Shown: positions 1 through 9,930 of the stretch, piece after piece
Position numbering within the stretch: the stretch's first letter is position 1
How the letters are laid out: each line of letters starts with the position of its first letter
Assembly (NCBI GenBank): GCA_026260175.1
Contig: JAKCWW010005210.1
Location: 1 to 26,960 of the forward strand
DNA length: 26,960 nt
Source: Reticulitermes lucifugus
Taxonomy: Eukaryota; Arthropoda; Insecta; Blattodea; Rhinotermitidae
Reading direction: 5' to 3'
Notes under the pieces: model-generated
Seen by the model: the letters and a program-made list of their open reading frames with translations, nothing else
Told to the model about the DNA's origin: nothing
Databases searched by the model: none
Position numbers and translations under genes: made by a program

Positions 1-1940
1 CTTGTTTCCTTCTCAAATGGCTGGTGAATTTATCTGTGGCGTGATGTTGTGCCGTGTTCTGTAGGCTTCGCCTGATGGCTGCGTTGTGACTAGTTGGTAA
101 TAACAACCTACATATGTAAAACAACTGCATGGGACATGTATAATATTAAGTATTCTTAAGTATTCATATCGGGTGTTTAAGCTGTCATCATCTTTAGGCA
201 GATTCTAAAGGAAGTCCTGTGTATAGGCGCATGGACTCTTTACCAGCAGCTGCTAGCTATTTGTGTAGAAAAGAATGTAACTTACAGGTATCTTCTCTGG
301 AGAACCTAGTAGGTGCGCAGTCAAAAATTTCTCACCTTTTATGTTTCTCATCATGTTCATATGCATCACATTTATCTCATCCACATCCTCGTATTCTGTT
401 TAATTAAGATACTGTTTAATATCATTCCCGATCAACGGCTGGTTCTCCCAGACGTTCTCTTACCTTCTGGTTAGAAATGCAGACCATGAAGCTTCTGAGT
501 ACGAAATATTCTGCAGCCTCCTGTTGCTGCCTGTGTTACGATCAGATATTCACCTCACAACTTTCAAAATAAAAGCGTTCAAGTTGTGTTAATGAAGTGT
601 AAAGGTTACAGTGCTGATTATCTACGAACAGTTTTTTTGTGCTTTATTTCATTGCGGTGCATCAGCTGTAGAAGTTGCTTAATGTCAAGTAAATTACGAG
701 GAAGGATTAAAAAGTTTCCGGAATTAGTTATGGACACACGTTGCAGACAAACACTTAAAACATTCGTAAGATTTTCGAAGTAGTCAAACAAAAGCTATCG
801 AACGTGTAACAGTTGTTACACTATGTGTTATTTGTTTTGTATGAACACGAGTATCTAATAGCCGTCTTGTATTAAGAAGTTCAGAAAATATTCCTTCCTC
901 ATGTTTATTAACTTGTTTAATCCCTGCGGAAGTTTATAATGTTTCTAAGAAGACGGGTTCCAAACTTTCGAAACTTTCACGTAGCTGGGCCTACTGGAGC
1001 GCTTGAAGTGTTTTAGCTAGTATAAACTACTTTAACCAAACTTGCAACTAAGTGCTGCCTTCATATGGTGTAGTTTGTAGCCTTCACAAATATAAGAAAT
1101 TTAAATTGTCCATGTGCTTGAACACTACATAGTGAAGTGTGGTTCGGAGTGGTGGTACAGCTCCCCTTAAGCCTGAAGTGATTCGTCTGATTCACGCTCC
1201 GGTCACTTTGCCCACGTCGAAAGAGCCCACTATTATTCTCATTTTGCAGGAGGCTGGGTGGACCGGTTACACTGTTATTTGAAACACTTTTTTTTATTTA
1301 CGCGAATGGAGTGGTAAATGATTGTTTTTTTTAAATTATAGGAGCTTTATTTTCAATTTTTCCAACAAGTATAAACAAAAGATCTACATTTTTTTCAAGC
1401 CGTGCCATTTACCAGCTTCTGGAGCCTCTACTGGGGGGCGGGAGCCTCCCCTGGCATTTAATATAACAATGACAACTGATAAGTATTAAGAGTAGTGAAA
1501 ATTAACAAAATAGCATTAAAAATACTACAGTAAATGATTGTATGCAGTTTCTGTCCGTATTGTGATTATTTGTCCAAGAAATAATAGCTTTATACCTGTG
1601 ATAAATTATTATCGAGGTCAGTAAGGTATGAAAAATCTCAAAGGGCGCGTTTGCGAGAGACGTGCTTTCTGTTGCGTAGCCTACAGCTTTGCGCCCTTGT
1701 CGATGTAGGGAATGGACTGTTATAGAACAAATGATACTTCTGCCACGCGTGAGAATTGATAGCTCATTTCTGGTACCAGCGTAAAGCTACCAGTTGCCAT
1801 CTGTGCGTATTATTGGAAGTACATTTAATTTTAAAAGGTTTATCCATAGTCCCTCGGTTTTCTTGTTTTTGGTATTTTTTTAATGTGTAACGCCAGTGAT
1901 CCTAGAACAATGCACTGTCTCTAAGGTTTGAGGGTTTCAT
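1..1940. other. Unassigned intergenic sequence
   Basis: No gene, RNA gene or recognisable mobile element was found here. The open frames are short (65 codons or fewer), start at arbitrary ATGs and show no domain. The sequence is AT-rich with short T-runs near 1288-1297 and 1324-1332. A G-rich imperfect palindromic patch around 1420-1455 (GGAGCCTC and GGGAGCCTCCC) stands out locally, but I could not assign it to an element. Confidence 0.6.
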
Positions 1941-2133
1941 TGTGGTGTGTATTCAGATTGTGGTCTTTTGGGTTGTGGCGCCGTATAGTTTTGTTAGAGG
2001 AACGTACTGCCTCCAACTTCTGGGTCTAAGTGAGCAGGTTGCAGGTATGGTAGGTTATGAAAATAGGTCGCACGGAAGGACCACGCGAGGTGACCAGAGG
2101 GAAAGGTGCACAGAAAGCGTGAAAATACGGAAC

Positions 2134-2150
2134 GGGCCTTTTAAGGCCAC
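2134..2150 (+). promoter_or_regulatory. Imperfect histone-type stem-loop
   Basis: Positions 2135-2148 read GGCCTTTTAAGGCC, which can form a 5-bp stem (GGCCT/AGGCC) around a TTTA loop, followed by AC. This is one base pair short of the metazoan replication-dependent histone 3' stem-loop (six pairs, four-base loop, then ACC-type flank). No histone coding sequence precedes it in any frame, so processing function is not implied. It lies 67 bases before a full-length match. Confidence 0.3.
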
Positions 2151-2215
2151 ACGATTTCAAGATCCCCATCACAGGAGGGCCGTTGAGGAGTGAGAAAAAG
2201 AAAAAGAGGTGACAC

Positions 2216-2233
2216 GGCCCTTTTCAGGGCCAC
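2216..2233 (+). promoter_or_regulatory. Histone mRNA 3' stem-loop-like hairpin
   Basis: Positions 2216-2231 read GGCCCTTTTCAGGGCC: a perfect six-pair stem, a TTTC loop, and a 3' flank beginning AC. This matches the metazoan histone 3'-end signal (GGCYCT, four-base loop, AGRGCC, ACC) except for the last flank bases (ACG here). That signal is bound by SLBP in replication-dependent histone mRNAs. No H1, H2A, H2B, H3 or H4 C-terminus is readable upstream, and I see no clear U7-binding element. It may be an orphan relic, a captured 3' end or chance. Confidence 0.4.
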
Positions 2234-2378
2234 GTAGAATGGTACTGGATGGTGAGACCCGGGTCCTATTCGGGGAGGGACCAGCTGGAATACTCTCATC
2301 TCTTGAGGAAGTGACGTTGCTTTCCATGGAGACAAACCGTTTCTTAGATTATCCTTCAGGGAGTAAATATGAGATTGC

Positions 2379-2420
2379 GACCCTGAAGATGAAGGCAGCA
2401 CTTTCCTCCGATACGTTGGT
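2379..2420 (+). ncRNA. Degenerate hammerhead-ribozyme-like motif
   Basis: The order of parts is stem I strand ACC (2380-2382), an intact CTGAAGA box (2383-2389), one unpaired T, stem II GAAGG (2391-2395) against CCTCC (2405-2409; 4 of 5 pairs), GATAC where the hammerhead has GAAAC (2410-2414), then GTT and closing strand GGT (2418-2420). The CTGANGA box is canonical; the GAAA box has one change, which should abolish activity. Stem I is only three pairs and stem III is minimal, as in the short-stem III hammerheads of Penelope-like elements that are thought to act as dimers. It sits in the right arm of the fold-back element. Confidence 0.35.
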
Positions 2421-2529
2421 GTCCACCGATAACGCTTCATCCCATAACACTCTTTTATTTATTTTACTTTATAAACTTTTCTTATTTAGTGCAGATTATA
2501 AATGTACTGTTATTTTTCTGAATATATGA

Positions 2530-4767
2530 GTATTGACACCTGCTTAATGTCATGGCCGTGGAAAAAGTGAACAACAATGTACAGTAGACTGTAGATCACT
2601 GAGCCAAAAAATCTATAAAATTCATACGTTCATATCAATTTTTGCAATGTTTAGAGAAAGGGGGTCCGACGTAGTGGCGTGTGCAACTAAGCTGAAATAG
2701 ATATTGCGCCTTTCTTGTTTGTGATACATCTGTGTCCACTTATTTTTGCTTCAGTTCGATACTGTTACATTTGTTCTTCACAGTATCCTTCCATCTTTTT
2801 GTTTCCTGCGTCCAACTTTTCTTCTTTGTTTCGGAGATCTGTCTTGAGATATCCCGACAATCCTCTTGGATTTCATGCGATTTGTGTGTTTTATCTTTCC
2901 CTGTTCCTGGCCATCCATTCTTTTATCGGCTCTATGTTACACATCTGTCTTGTGCCGTCACTTCTTGTAACGTGTATTTACGGTTTGTATTTGTTTTTAT
3001 TTATCTTGGCCGTTGATAATGGGTCCTTCGTGTACTAACTTTGCTGTTCAAACACTGAAGGGTAGTAATAGTCGTTGGTGGGCTGTACGATTTTTCAGAA
3101 TCAACGTATGCGACATGTATAAACTGTAATTTAAAATTATAATTGTGAATAGAATGTGGTTTGAATATTTTTTTAATTTACACGTAGTGCAAAACTACAG
3201 ACTGGATCCAAATTACACATACTATTTGTAACGCAATGTACTTTCTTTGAGGCCGCATTCATACGTTTAAATCGGGACTCGTGTTACGAGAGACACTCAT
3301 GTTCCTTAAAATGCTCATTTCATGCAATCTGATTTCCATTAAAACGTTTTACGTTCATTTGGTTTTGAATTGTTTATGGCGTGGTAATGCGGAGTTAAGT
3401 TGGAGCTGATGAGCATTACATACGTTTTAATTGTTGGAAGTATTGTTCTTATCAACTCAGTTTTCAGGAAGGTATTGTCGGGTCAGGAAGAGAATGAAAA
3501 TAGGTTCTCTGCCATTCTTATGTCTCTCTCCCCCCCCNTTACCCTTCTCCACTCACACAGATCATCACTTGTACTGTGGCTTTCGTTCCATCTACTGGCT
3601 TCTTTGTTTCTTGGTTTGTTATTGGTGTTGATGGAGGTGATATGTGAGGTGCATGTAGGGTTGAGGAAAGGCCACTGACTTTTACCTGAAGACGAAAGCA
3701 GAATCAATTTCCAGAAGTCATATGCGTGTCAAACACAGATAAGGAACAATGTCCAGTATAATGCTTGTGTAATGAGTAAACCATTGTCACACGTCGACAG
3801 AGAATTCATTCAGGAAGTGGATATGTATATGAGAAAAGTGTGTGTCTTTAGGAGTGTTTGTTGCTGCGTGAATCTCTGCACTGTCACATGAAAGTAGAAA
3901 GTGGTCGTCAGCCAATGTTTGCGTCGTGTCTTTCCACTGTGATGTCGACATTCTGTCGCCTACTGCATTCTTCACTTTTTTTACTTGAGCTAATGGTGAA
4001 ACCGTCTTAAAATAGCAGGAATGTGTTAATCTTGGTGAAAGAAACGCAAAAATGTATCGTGACGGAGTTTGAGATGTTTTCGTACCGGCATTTAATAACA
4101 CGCCGAATTACATTGTGGTTGTGTGGCTCATCACTAAAAGAACCAAACTGAAAAGACTGTAAACTTTGGGCTTAGACACGTGTTTTGTATCTTTTGAGCA
4201 TTAAAAGGAATTAATTTTTACGGATCTTCTGGGCCAGAGTGTGCTGAAACTGATATTTTGTTTGAAAACATCTCGAATTTAGTGTTTAAAGATGCTGGAA
4301 TTTTGAGGACTGCTTTTCTCTTCCCACCTTCATTTTCTTTGCGAAATGTTTTGTGTGACACGAGATGTAGTCGTGCCATGTAACACCGGGACTGAATTTT
4401 ACACGTCAGAGCACTTCATGAAATTTTCTTTAACTCGATTATGGTAAAGCTGAGTTCTGGTTTTACTGTGAATGTGGTTTATTAAGTTTAAAGAAGTAAT
4501 TAGTTAAAGCATGGTATTTTAGTTGACTTGGCATGTTTTCCGATTTATGTCAGACTTATTATTTCTCGTGCCAGACATAAAACTAGCCATGCAGAAGGAA
4601 CATGTTCGCCGTGGTATCACTGTAGACAACTTTATATTACGAATACATAAAGTTATGTCATGTTAACAGACATGCATTATTATTGAACATTTCGGAGAGC
4701 TTCATGTTTGCGATATCCAGAATTCAGTGAAGCAAGATTTCCCAGAAATATTGTGTGTTTCATGCCA
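2530..4767. other. Unassigned intergenic sequence
   Basis: No gene or identifiable repeat was found. The frames of up to 107 codons around 2715-3038 are T-rich, hydrophobic by composition, and overlap one another in two frames, so I treat them as chance. A single undetermined base (3538) follows a C-run at 3531-3537, a likely sequencing ambiguity at a homopolymer. Confidence 0.6.
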
Positions 4768-4915
4768 GTCAATTAACTCATGGCACAGAGGCCTTCTGGA
4801 GTTGATTGTCTCTCAACTAGTCAATACATTCCCTGCATGGTATGGGACGTTAGTGTGTCCACAACAGACCTCTACAGGTCTTTTGTCTGAGCCAGGTAAT
4901 CCAGGCATGATGCTT
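4768..4915 (-). mobile_element. LINE 3'-end fragment, antisense
   Basis: Read on +, codons near 4779-4850 give SWHRGLLELIVSQLVNTFPA followed by WYGT. This is a diverged form of the LLEKL..SQLVKKFPAFYGT reading I recognise as the antisense of a common insect LINE 3' end. On the minus strand the same DNA carries the TTGACTAGYTGAG block shared with the copies at 6791-6896 and 20864-21153, and it ends in a GAGTTAATTGAC tail near 4768. The copy is heavily diverged and includes only the last part of the coding region and the 3' UTR. I could not define a TSD. The LINE clade is unresolved. Confidence 0.65.
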
Positions 4916-5269
4916 GCACAGAATTTATTTCAGTTTCATTTCAATGTCATACCAATTCGGCTCTTCTTTCATGTTCTATAATATTTGTACGTATTTCTCG
5001 TCTCCTCTGTTCGTACTGCTTGTGCCCCCATCTCATATTTCTAGATAATATTAGACAAAGAGTACAAATTACAGAGTTCTTCGTAATGCAATTTATGCTG
5101 ATCTCCCGCTTATTTTCCATCTCGTCGATCAAAACGTTTCCGTACAGTGCTCCAGACGTACAGGCATGGTGAGACATTAGCGCTGTGAAAGGATGAAGAT
5201 GGAAGGACGAGATGTGGCAGGAAGTGGGAGGAGGGCGTCGTGATTCAGGTATTTTCTTTTGGAAACACT
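4916..5269. other. Unassigned spacer between LINE fragments
   Basis: AT-rich sequence with no gene or repeat I can name. It separates an antisense LINE end from a sense LINE copy, so the two are independent insertions. Confidence 0.6.
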
Positions 5270-5280
5270 AGTGGCTACCA
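5270..5280. repeat. Left target-site duplication of LINE copy
   Basis: AGTGGCTACCA at 5270-5280 is repeated exactly at 5761-5771, directly after the LINE tail. This fixes the insertion boundaries. Confidence 0.85.
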
Positions 5281-5760
5281 GAACAGAACTATGATTTGCC
5301 TGTTGTTATATATGGGTGTGAAACTTGGTATCTTACATAATGAGAAGAACACTGGCTGAGTGTGTTGGATAACGGGTACTGAGGAGAATATTTCGACTTA
5401 AAAGGGAACAAGTGACAAGAGGATGGAGAAAATTGTAGCCTATACAGAGCTTCCTGGTTTGTGCTCTTCCCCAGATATGTATCGGTGATCAAGTGAGGAG
5501 GATGAGATGGGCGGGGCGTGTGGCGTACTTGAAGGAGAAGAGAAATCCGTACAGGGATTTGATAGGGAAATCTAAAGTAGAGAGACCACTTGGAAGACCT
5601 AGGCGTAGATGGCAAATTCAAAATTGATATGAAGGTAATAGGATGGGAGGTCGTAGAGTGGATTACTTGGCTGAGGATAGCAAGTGGCGGCACTTCTGTG
5701 CATAAAAGGCGGGGAATTCTTGACTCTGCTCCGTGTAGTTAGTTAGTTAGTTAGTTAGTT
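5281..5760 (+). mobile_element. 5'-truncated LINE (non-LTR retrotransposon) copy
   Basis: This is the C-terminal part of a LINE reverse transcriptase ORF plus the 3' end. RTMI followed after a frameshift by VVIYGCETWYLT (about 5302-5337) marks the conserved YGCETW segment after the RT palm. Further on, RRMRWAGRVAYLKEK, RNPYRDLIGK and RPLGRPRRRWQ are readable in one frame (5496-5627). Stops (near 5338) and frameshifts make it non-functional. It ends in a TTAG-type repeat (5736-5760). Relative to the copy at 6791-6896, the 3' UTR lacks the block between the GGGGAATT and CTCTGCTCC motifs. Perfect 11-bp TSDs flank it. A 134-codon antisense frame (5289-5693) is a shadow of this element. The clade (RTE-like or another) cannot be settled from this fragment. 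Confidence 0.88.
5736..5760 (+). repeat. TTAG simple-repeat tail of the LINE
   Basis: About six units of TTAG/TAGT end the LINE copy and run straight into the right TSD. Simple-repeat tails in place of poly(A) are known for several LINE clades. Here the tail matches the GTTAGTT end of the copy finishing at 21153. Confidence 0.9.
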
Positions 5761-5771
5761 AGTGGCTACCA
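5761..5771. repeat. Right target-site duplication of LINE copy
   Basis: This is an exact match to 5270-5280. Confidence 0.85.
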
Positions 5772-6790
5772 AAATAAACCATTTTCCCTATTTCCGATGC
5801 CTGCCTATATTCGAACCACGTATCGGCATTGCCACCAAAGAGACTTGTGCCTTTCCGCAAATCAGCACGCAGTTGTATAGCCTTTTTGATGTTCTCGCCA
5901 CAATTACGGAACTGCCAACTGCCATTCTTCTGAGGGCTGTTGGTACATAGCGAAAATCAATATGAGAAAGTTAACATTTTGTTGACAGAAAATTAAACAC
6001 GTCCGTTATTTTCAAATTCTGTTGTGAATAAGTATAAATAATACATTACATGCGATTTTTGAATACATATTGAGGCGTAAATATTAATTATTGTGGAAAT
6101 AATATTCAATTATGTTTATGGCTAGCATGTAGCCTGTCCCGTTTCTACATAATGCAGCTAGCGCATGCATTAATGCGATAATTATAATTTGTTTACGAAC
6201 AAAGAGTATCTGAATTTTGAAGCCGAAATATTGTTACGTTTTTAAAGACGGGGGCAAGCTGTCATATGTGTGCTACACTTACTCTGTTACTTGTGTATCT
6301 GCTGTATGCCCTAGGCCGTTTTATAATATATATCTCATTTCTTAAACAAGCGTATTCCAAAATACTGTGTAAAATAGCCGTTATTAGGCTTATGTATAAT
6401 TATCCTGGCATTCCAAAATGCATTGCAAGTTATTAACCGACATAAGTAGGAGTAAGTACATAACGATTGCCAGGGATGTACAAAATTTCCAAAAAGCTGC
6501 GAACCATTTCAAAATTCGAGGCACCAGAAGGGTGACACGAAGCAAGATCCATACTGAGGACCCACAAATATTAGGCGCCACCGTACAAAATTTAGTCGCT
6601 CGAGCGACGTAGCGCCTTAGATCTGCGCACCTCTGACGATTACCTCCATCGGTGTTCTTGTTGGAATTTCAGCGGCAGATGTAAGAAGCTTGAATTGTGT
6701 TGACAGTCTTGGCATTAAACTTCTGTCAGAAATCACCAAACAGATCAGTGACGCCGCATGCAATGTAGTCTTGTTTTCCGACCTTCATTT
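5772..6790. other. Unassigned intergenic sequence
   Basis: No gene was identified. A 64-codon frame at 6418-6612 overlaps an antisense frame of similar length (6390-6581) and has no recognisable domain. The rest is AT-rich. Confidence 0.55.
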
Positions 6791-6896
6791 ACCTTTGGGT
6801 TCTATAAACTGCGGGGAATTTCTTGACTAGCTGAGGGACTGTTAGCTTCTCAATGAGAACTCTGCTCCATGGAGCAAGTAAGTAAATAAATAAGCA
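6791..6896 (+). mobile_element. LINE 3'-terminal fragment
   Basis: The sequence ACCTTTGGGTTCTATAAACT leads into TGCGGGGAATT, TTGACTAGCTGAGGGACTG, TTAGCTTCTCAA and CTCTGCTCCATGGAG, then a degenerate AAGT/AAAT tail. These blocks recur in the LINE copies at 20864-21153 and, in part, at 5281-5760 and 25576-25621. Only the last codons and the 3' UTR remain. The 3' end abuts the A-tail (T-run on +) of a SINE on the opposite strand, so one element probably inserted beside or into the other's tail. Confidence 0.75.
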
Positions 6897-6898
6897 AG

Positions 6899-7105
6899 TT
6901 TTTTTTGGGTGAAGGGCCCCGCAGCAAATGCTACGGATGCACCGCAACCTTGAGGCTTCTTGTGCAACCCCGTGATGAAGATAATTAGTTTTTTTTGGGT
7001 TCCAGAGCCGGTCTAAATGCGATGGAAAAGGGAAGAAATTCCTGTTGGGAATCGAACCGCAGTCCTTCAGCCCGTAGCCAGTTATCAGTATAGGAAGTCA
7101 TCCAA
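6899..7105 (-). mobile_element. Chimeric tRNA-derived SINE (B head, A tail)
   Basis: On the minus strand a tRNA-like head (B box GGTTCGATTCCC, about 7046-7057) is followed by a body segment ending GACCGGCTCTGGAACCC, which matches SINE B (compare 19423-19706). After eight A's (T-run 6989-6996 on +) the sequence switches to the tail domain of SINE A (TTGCACAAGAAGCCTCAAGG, then a CGGTGC..CCGTAGC block), as in 22959-23177, and ends in another eight A's (6899-6906). The two A-runs share flanks (ACCC before, CT after, on the minus strand). This can be one chimeric SINE or two truncated SINEs stacked at an A-run. No clear TSD was found. Confidence 0.7.
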
Positions 7106-9408
7106 GTTTCTATATAAGAATGGACCGTTGGCAAAGTTTGACCCTGATCTGTGCCGAAGCTGTTTTGCAATGTTGGGTTATATATTCAGCACACAGAACA
7201 CACAACTAAGATTATTTTTAGTCTTTCCTCTGTCAGATCTACTCGTATTTGGAGCGAGCTCAATGGCCGTGGCAGAGGCGTTCTCTCAAAGGACGGATTA
7301 CCGTGACGTAAAATCCCAAGTCTTCCGGGCTTTTGTTTGGTGTCCCGTCCTTGTAAAAACCCCATAACTCATTATGAACTGAAGAATATTTCATTGTAAA
7401 ATAACGGCTGTTTTGCTTCATCTCATCGGCTCCAAGCCCGGGGTATTTCTGCTTCTCTGGCATGAAAGATTGCGTTACATCGTTTTCCCAGCCCCAGTAT
7501 TAATCCTAGACAATCAATACCGTATAATTTGCATATCCTTTGCTGCTCTAAAGTTGTTTCGGAAGTACTGATTACGTTAAGGGTGTATTATAATGCGCGT
7601 TTCTGCCTATGTTCACCGACGATTGTCATTCCCACACTCCCCCGAAGAGTCATTGTGTATAATCTCTTTTCCCCAGAATGAAATTTAATCACATATGAAA
7701 ATATAATTGACAGGTTGATGGAATCTGCAAATGATTTGTTTTTTTTATACATGAAGGTGCTTTGCTCCACAAATGCATCCACTTTGAACGCAAAACGGCC
7801 TGGGGGCCACGTTTACATGTTTCTTTAATTGTGTTTTCTTTGATCGTGTTAAATGCCTGCGTTTATAAATGTCAGTACGACTTCAGCTAAATACTTGCAT
7901 TTGCATGTCATCTCCTCGATTGTCGGAACAAAACGGTACTTTCACACGTTCTTTGCAAAATGCGTATACAATCAACGCGTATTGAGAAATCGTTCATGTA
8001 TGTCCTTCTGTCCGTTCACGTGTTTCGTCTCCGAAAATAATGAATTGACTTGGATACTTTGATGAAATAGGGTTTGGGAGTCTACAGCAAAATTATCGAG
8101 CGAATTTGTGTTTTCTGTCCGTCGAGTATAACCCGAATTTTTAACGTATAGCTAAAAATGCGATGTTTTGTTCTTAAATGAAGTTATAATACTGAGAATG
8201 GTTACACGAAGTAACATATAGGTCTCAAGAATGTACGAGTACATAAGAGATTATTTAATACAGAAGATAAAGTGCAGCTTTAAACATTACTCAGTTTTTA
8301 ATTATTTTCTTTAACTATAGACTGCGTTGCGAATTGTTAGAGCTCATTTCTGGCGCATAACTAAGACGAAATAAGCGATGAAATTTGTGTGCACACGTAG
8401 TAATTGAATATGCTAGACCACGAACGAATACAAACTCTCAGAGATGGTACGGGTATTTGTAAAATGTGAGATCTGGACTGGGTTACACGTTGCATTCGTT
8501 CTGCTAATGATGGACGTGATTGGGTGAGGGATGAGGCTGTGTTGTGGGGGTATAAGGTGCACTGAAAACCAAGTTGGTGTTGGGTTTGCTGCAGTGCATT
8601 TTGGATGGGTACATTTCAGAACATACATTGGTCTCATTAAATTTCCATTTTCAAATCGCGCTGCACCAAACATCAGCAAAATTAAACAGTGCAGCTAAAA
8701 GTAGGTATTTACCTTACGGTTCATTACCGGAAACGAGAAAGTAATGTAGCCCGTGTGACGGCAGTATGTATGTGCTGAATGTGGTGATAGACTTTCTGTA
8801 AATGTGGACTGAAGGAGATGACACCCAGAGCCACTCAAAAGTAATGTCTTGAATTGGGCGCTTCGTGAGAAACTGATTTTTGTTCATCTGGTCAATAAAT
8901 GCCCTTCCCCCGTCGTTAATAATTTCGAAAGGTCATTACCTTTTTTAAAGTAGCTCACAGGTATGTTGCTGTTTATTAACCTATTCAAAATAGCCCATCA
9001 GTGGGTCTTATCTCGGGCCAGTTGAACCCAGTTCTTAGTCTCACTCTCTAAGTTCAATTTTAATGTTATCGTAAGGGGCCTATTTTCTCCGAGTGAAACT
9101 GTGTGTACATTTCTTGTCTCCAACATCAACGGTACATCTCCAAGTCTCCTTTATTTGATCATCCAAATAATTTTTGGTGTTAACAGGCAGTTCTTAGGTT
9201 TAAAATTGTCCACTTTATATTAGTAACCTAACCAGGAAGGAATAATTACCTGTAATGTCATGTGTTGTGTGTTTGGCAGCTACAGAATTCGAATCTTTTC
9301 TTGGCCATTCTTGGCTTTGCTAAGCAGACTAAGGTAACTCAAACAACAGTCCTTTCCTTCACAATTCCTCTCCGTTTTACCTTTGTCATAATGACGTTCT
9401 ATCACGCT
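7106..9408. other. Unassigned intergenic sequence
   Basis: No gene or nameable repeat was found over about 2.3 kb. Frames of up to 88 codons (for example 8413-8679 on the minus strand) lack domains, codon bias and splice context that I could defend. Confidence 0.55.
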
Positions 9409-9930
9409 CCACAGTCTCAGCCAAGTCCCAGTCACGGTCTCAGCCACAGTCTCAACCAATCTCAACCACAGTCTCAGCCACATTCCTAGGCACAGTCCCA
9501 GCCACAGTTTCAGCCACATTCCCTGCCACAGTCTCAACCGCAGTCCCAGCCACAGTCTCAACCACAGTCCCAGCCACAGTCTCAACCACAGTCCCAGCCA
9601 CAGTTTCAGTCACATTCCTAGGCACAGTCTCAGCCACAGTTTCAGCCACATTCCCAGCCACAGTCTCAACCACAGTCTCAGCCAGTTTCAGCCACATTCC
9701 CAGCCAAAGTCTCAGCCACAGTCCCAACCACAGTTTCAGCCACAGTCTCAACCACAGTCCCAGCCACATTCCTAGTCACAGTTTCAGCCACATTCCTAGC
9801 CAGTTTCAGCCACATTCCTAGCCACAGTTTCAGCCACATTCCTAGCCACAGTTTCAGTCACATTCCTAGCCACAGTTTCAGCCACATTCCTATCCACAGT
9901 TTCAGCCACATTCCTAGGCACAGTCCCAGC
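9409..9930. repeat. 12-bp minisatellite (CAGCCACAGTYY family)
   Basis: Roughly 43 diverged units of 12 bp, based on CAGCCACAGTCT or CAGTCC with TTTCAG and TTCCTAG variants. Toward the right end (about 9750-9920) a 24-bp higher-order unit appears, alternating a CACATTCCTAGC half with a CACAGTTTCAGC half. Because 12 is a multiple of three, frames stay open and give repetitive peptides (SQPQSQPQ on +; LWLRLWLGL and AETVAGTVVE on -). These are products of the repeat and not genes. I see no promoter or other gene feature around it. Confidence 0.95.

Larger units (their letters stand above)
1969..2444. mobile_element. Degenerate fold-back element with inverted arms
   Basis: The left arm (about 1969-2026) and the right arm (about 2379-2444) are related in inverted orientation. 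In the best 30-bp block, left GAGGAACGTACTGCCTCC plus CTTCTGGGTC matches the reverse complement of the right arm at about 25 positions. The left arm reads as VVFWVVAPYSFVRGTYCLQL on +. That resembles a VFWVVTPCSL-type translated repeat I associate with insect genomes (memory, not a search). The 5' half of the left arm is more diverged and appears to lack the segment that would pair with the GATACGTTGG part of the right arm. No transposase or reverse transcriptase is present, so this is non-autonomous. The class is uncertain; a link to Penelope-like terminal sequences is inferred from the hammerhead-like motif in the right arm. Confidence 0.45.

Noticed and set aside
1942..2529. A reading frame of about 196 codons on + with a single stop (2191-2193)
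   Set aside because: It runs through both arms of the fold-back element and the histone-like hairpins. The VFWVVAPY and LKMKAALSSDTLVSTDN parts look like repeat-derived readings, with no protein domain.
2715..3038. Overlapping frames of 107 and 94 codons with hydrophobic residues
   Set aside because: T-rich DNA gives Phe/Leu-rich frames by chance; both frames are open over the same bases and neither shows a known membrane protein pattern.
5289..5693. 134-codon open frame on the minus strand
   Set aside because: It is the antisense shadow of the LINE ORF remnant on +, whose YGCETW and RPLGRPRRRW readings are the meaningful ones.
9280..9769. Two minus-strand frames of about 100 codons rich in Leu, Trp, Val and Thr
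   Set aside because: They are products of the 12-bp minisatellite, whose unit is a multiple of three.
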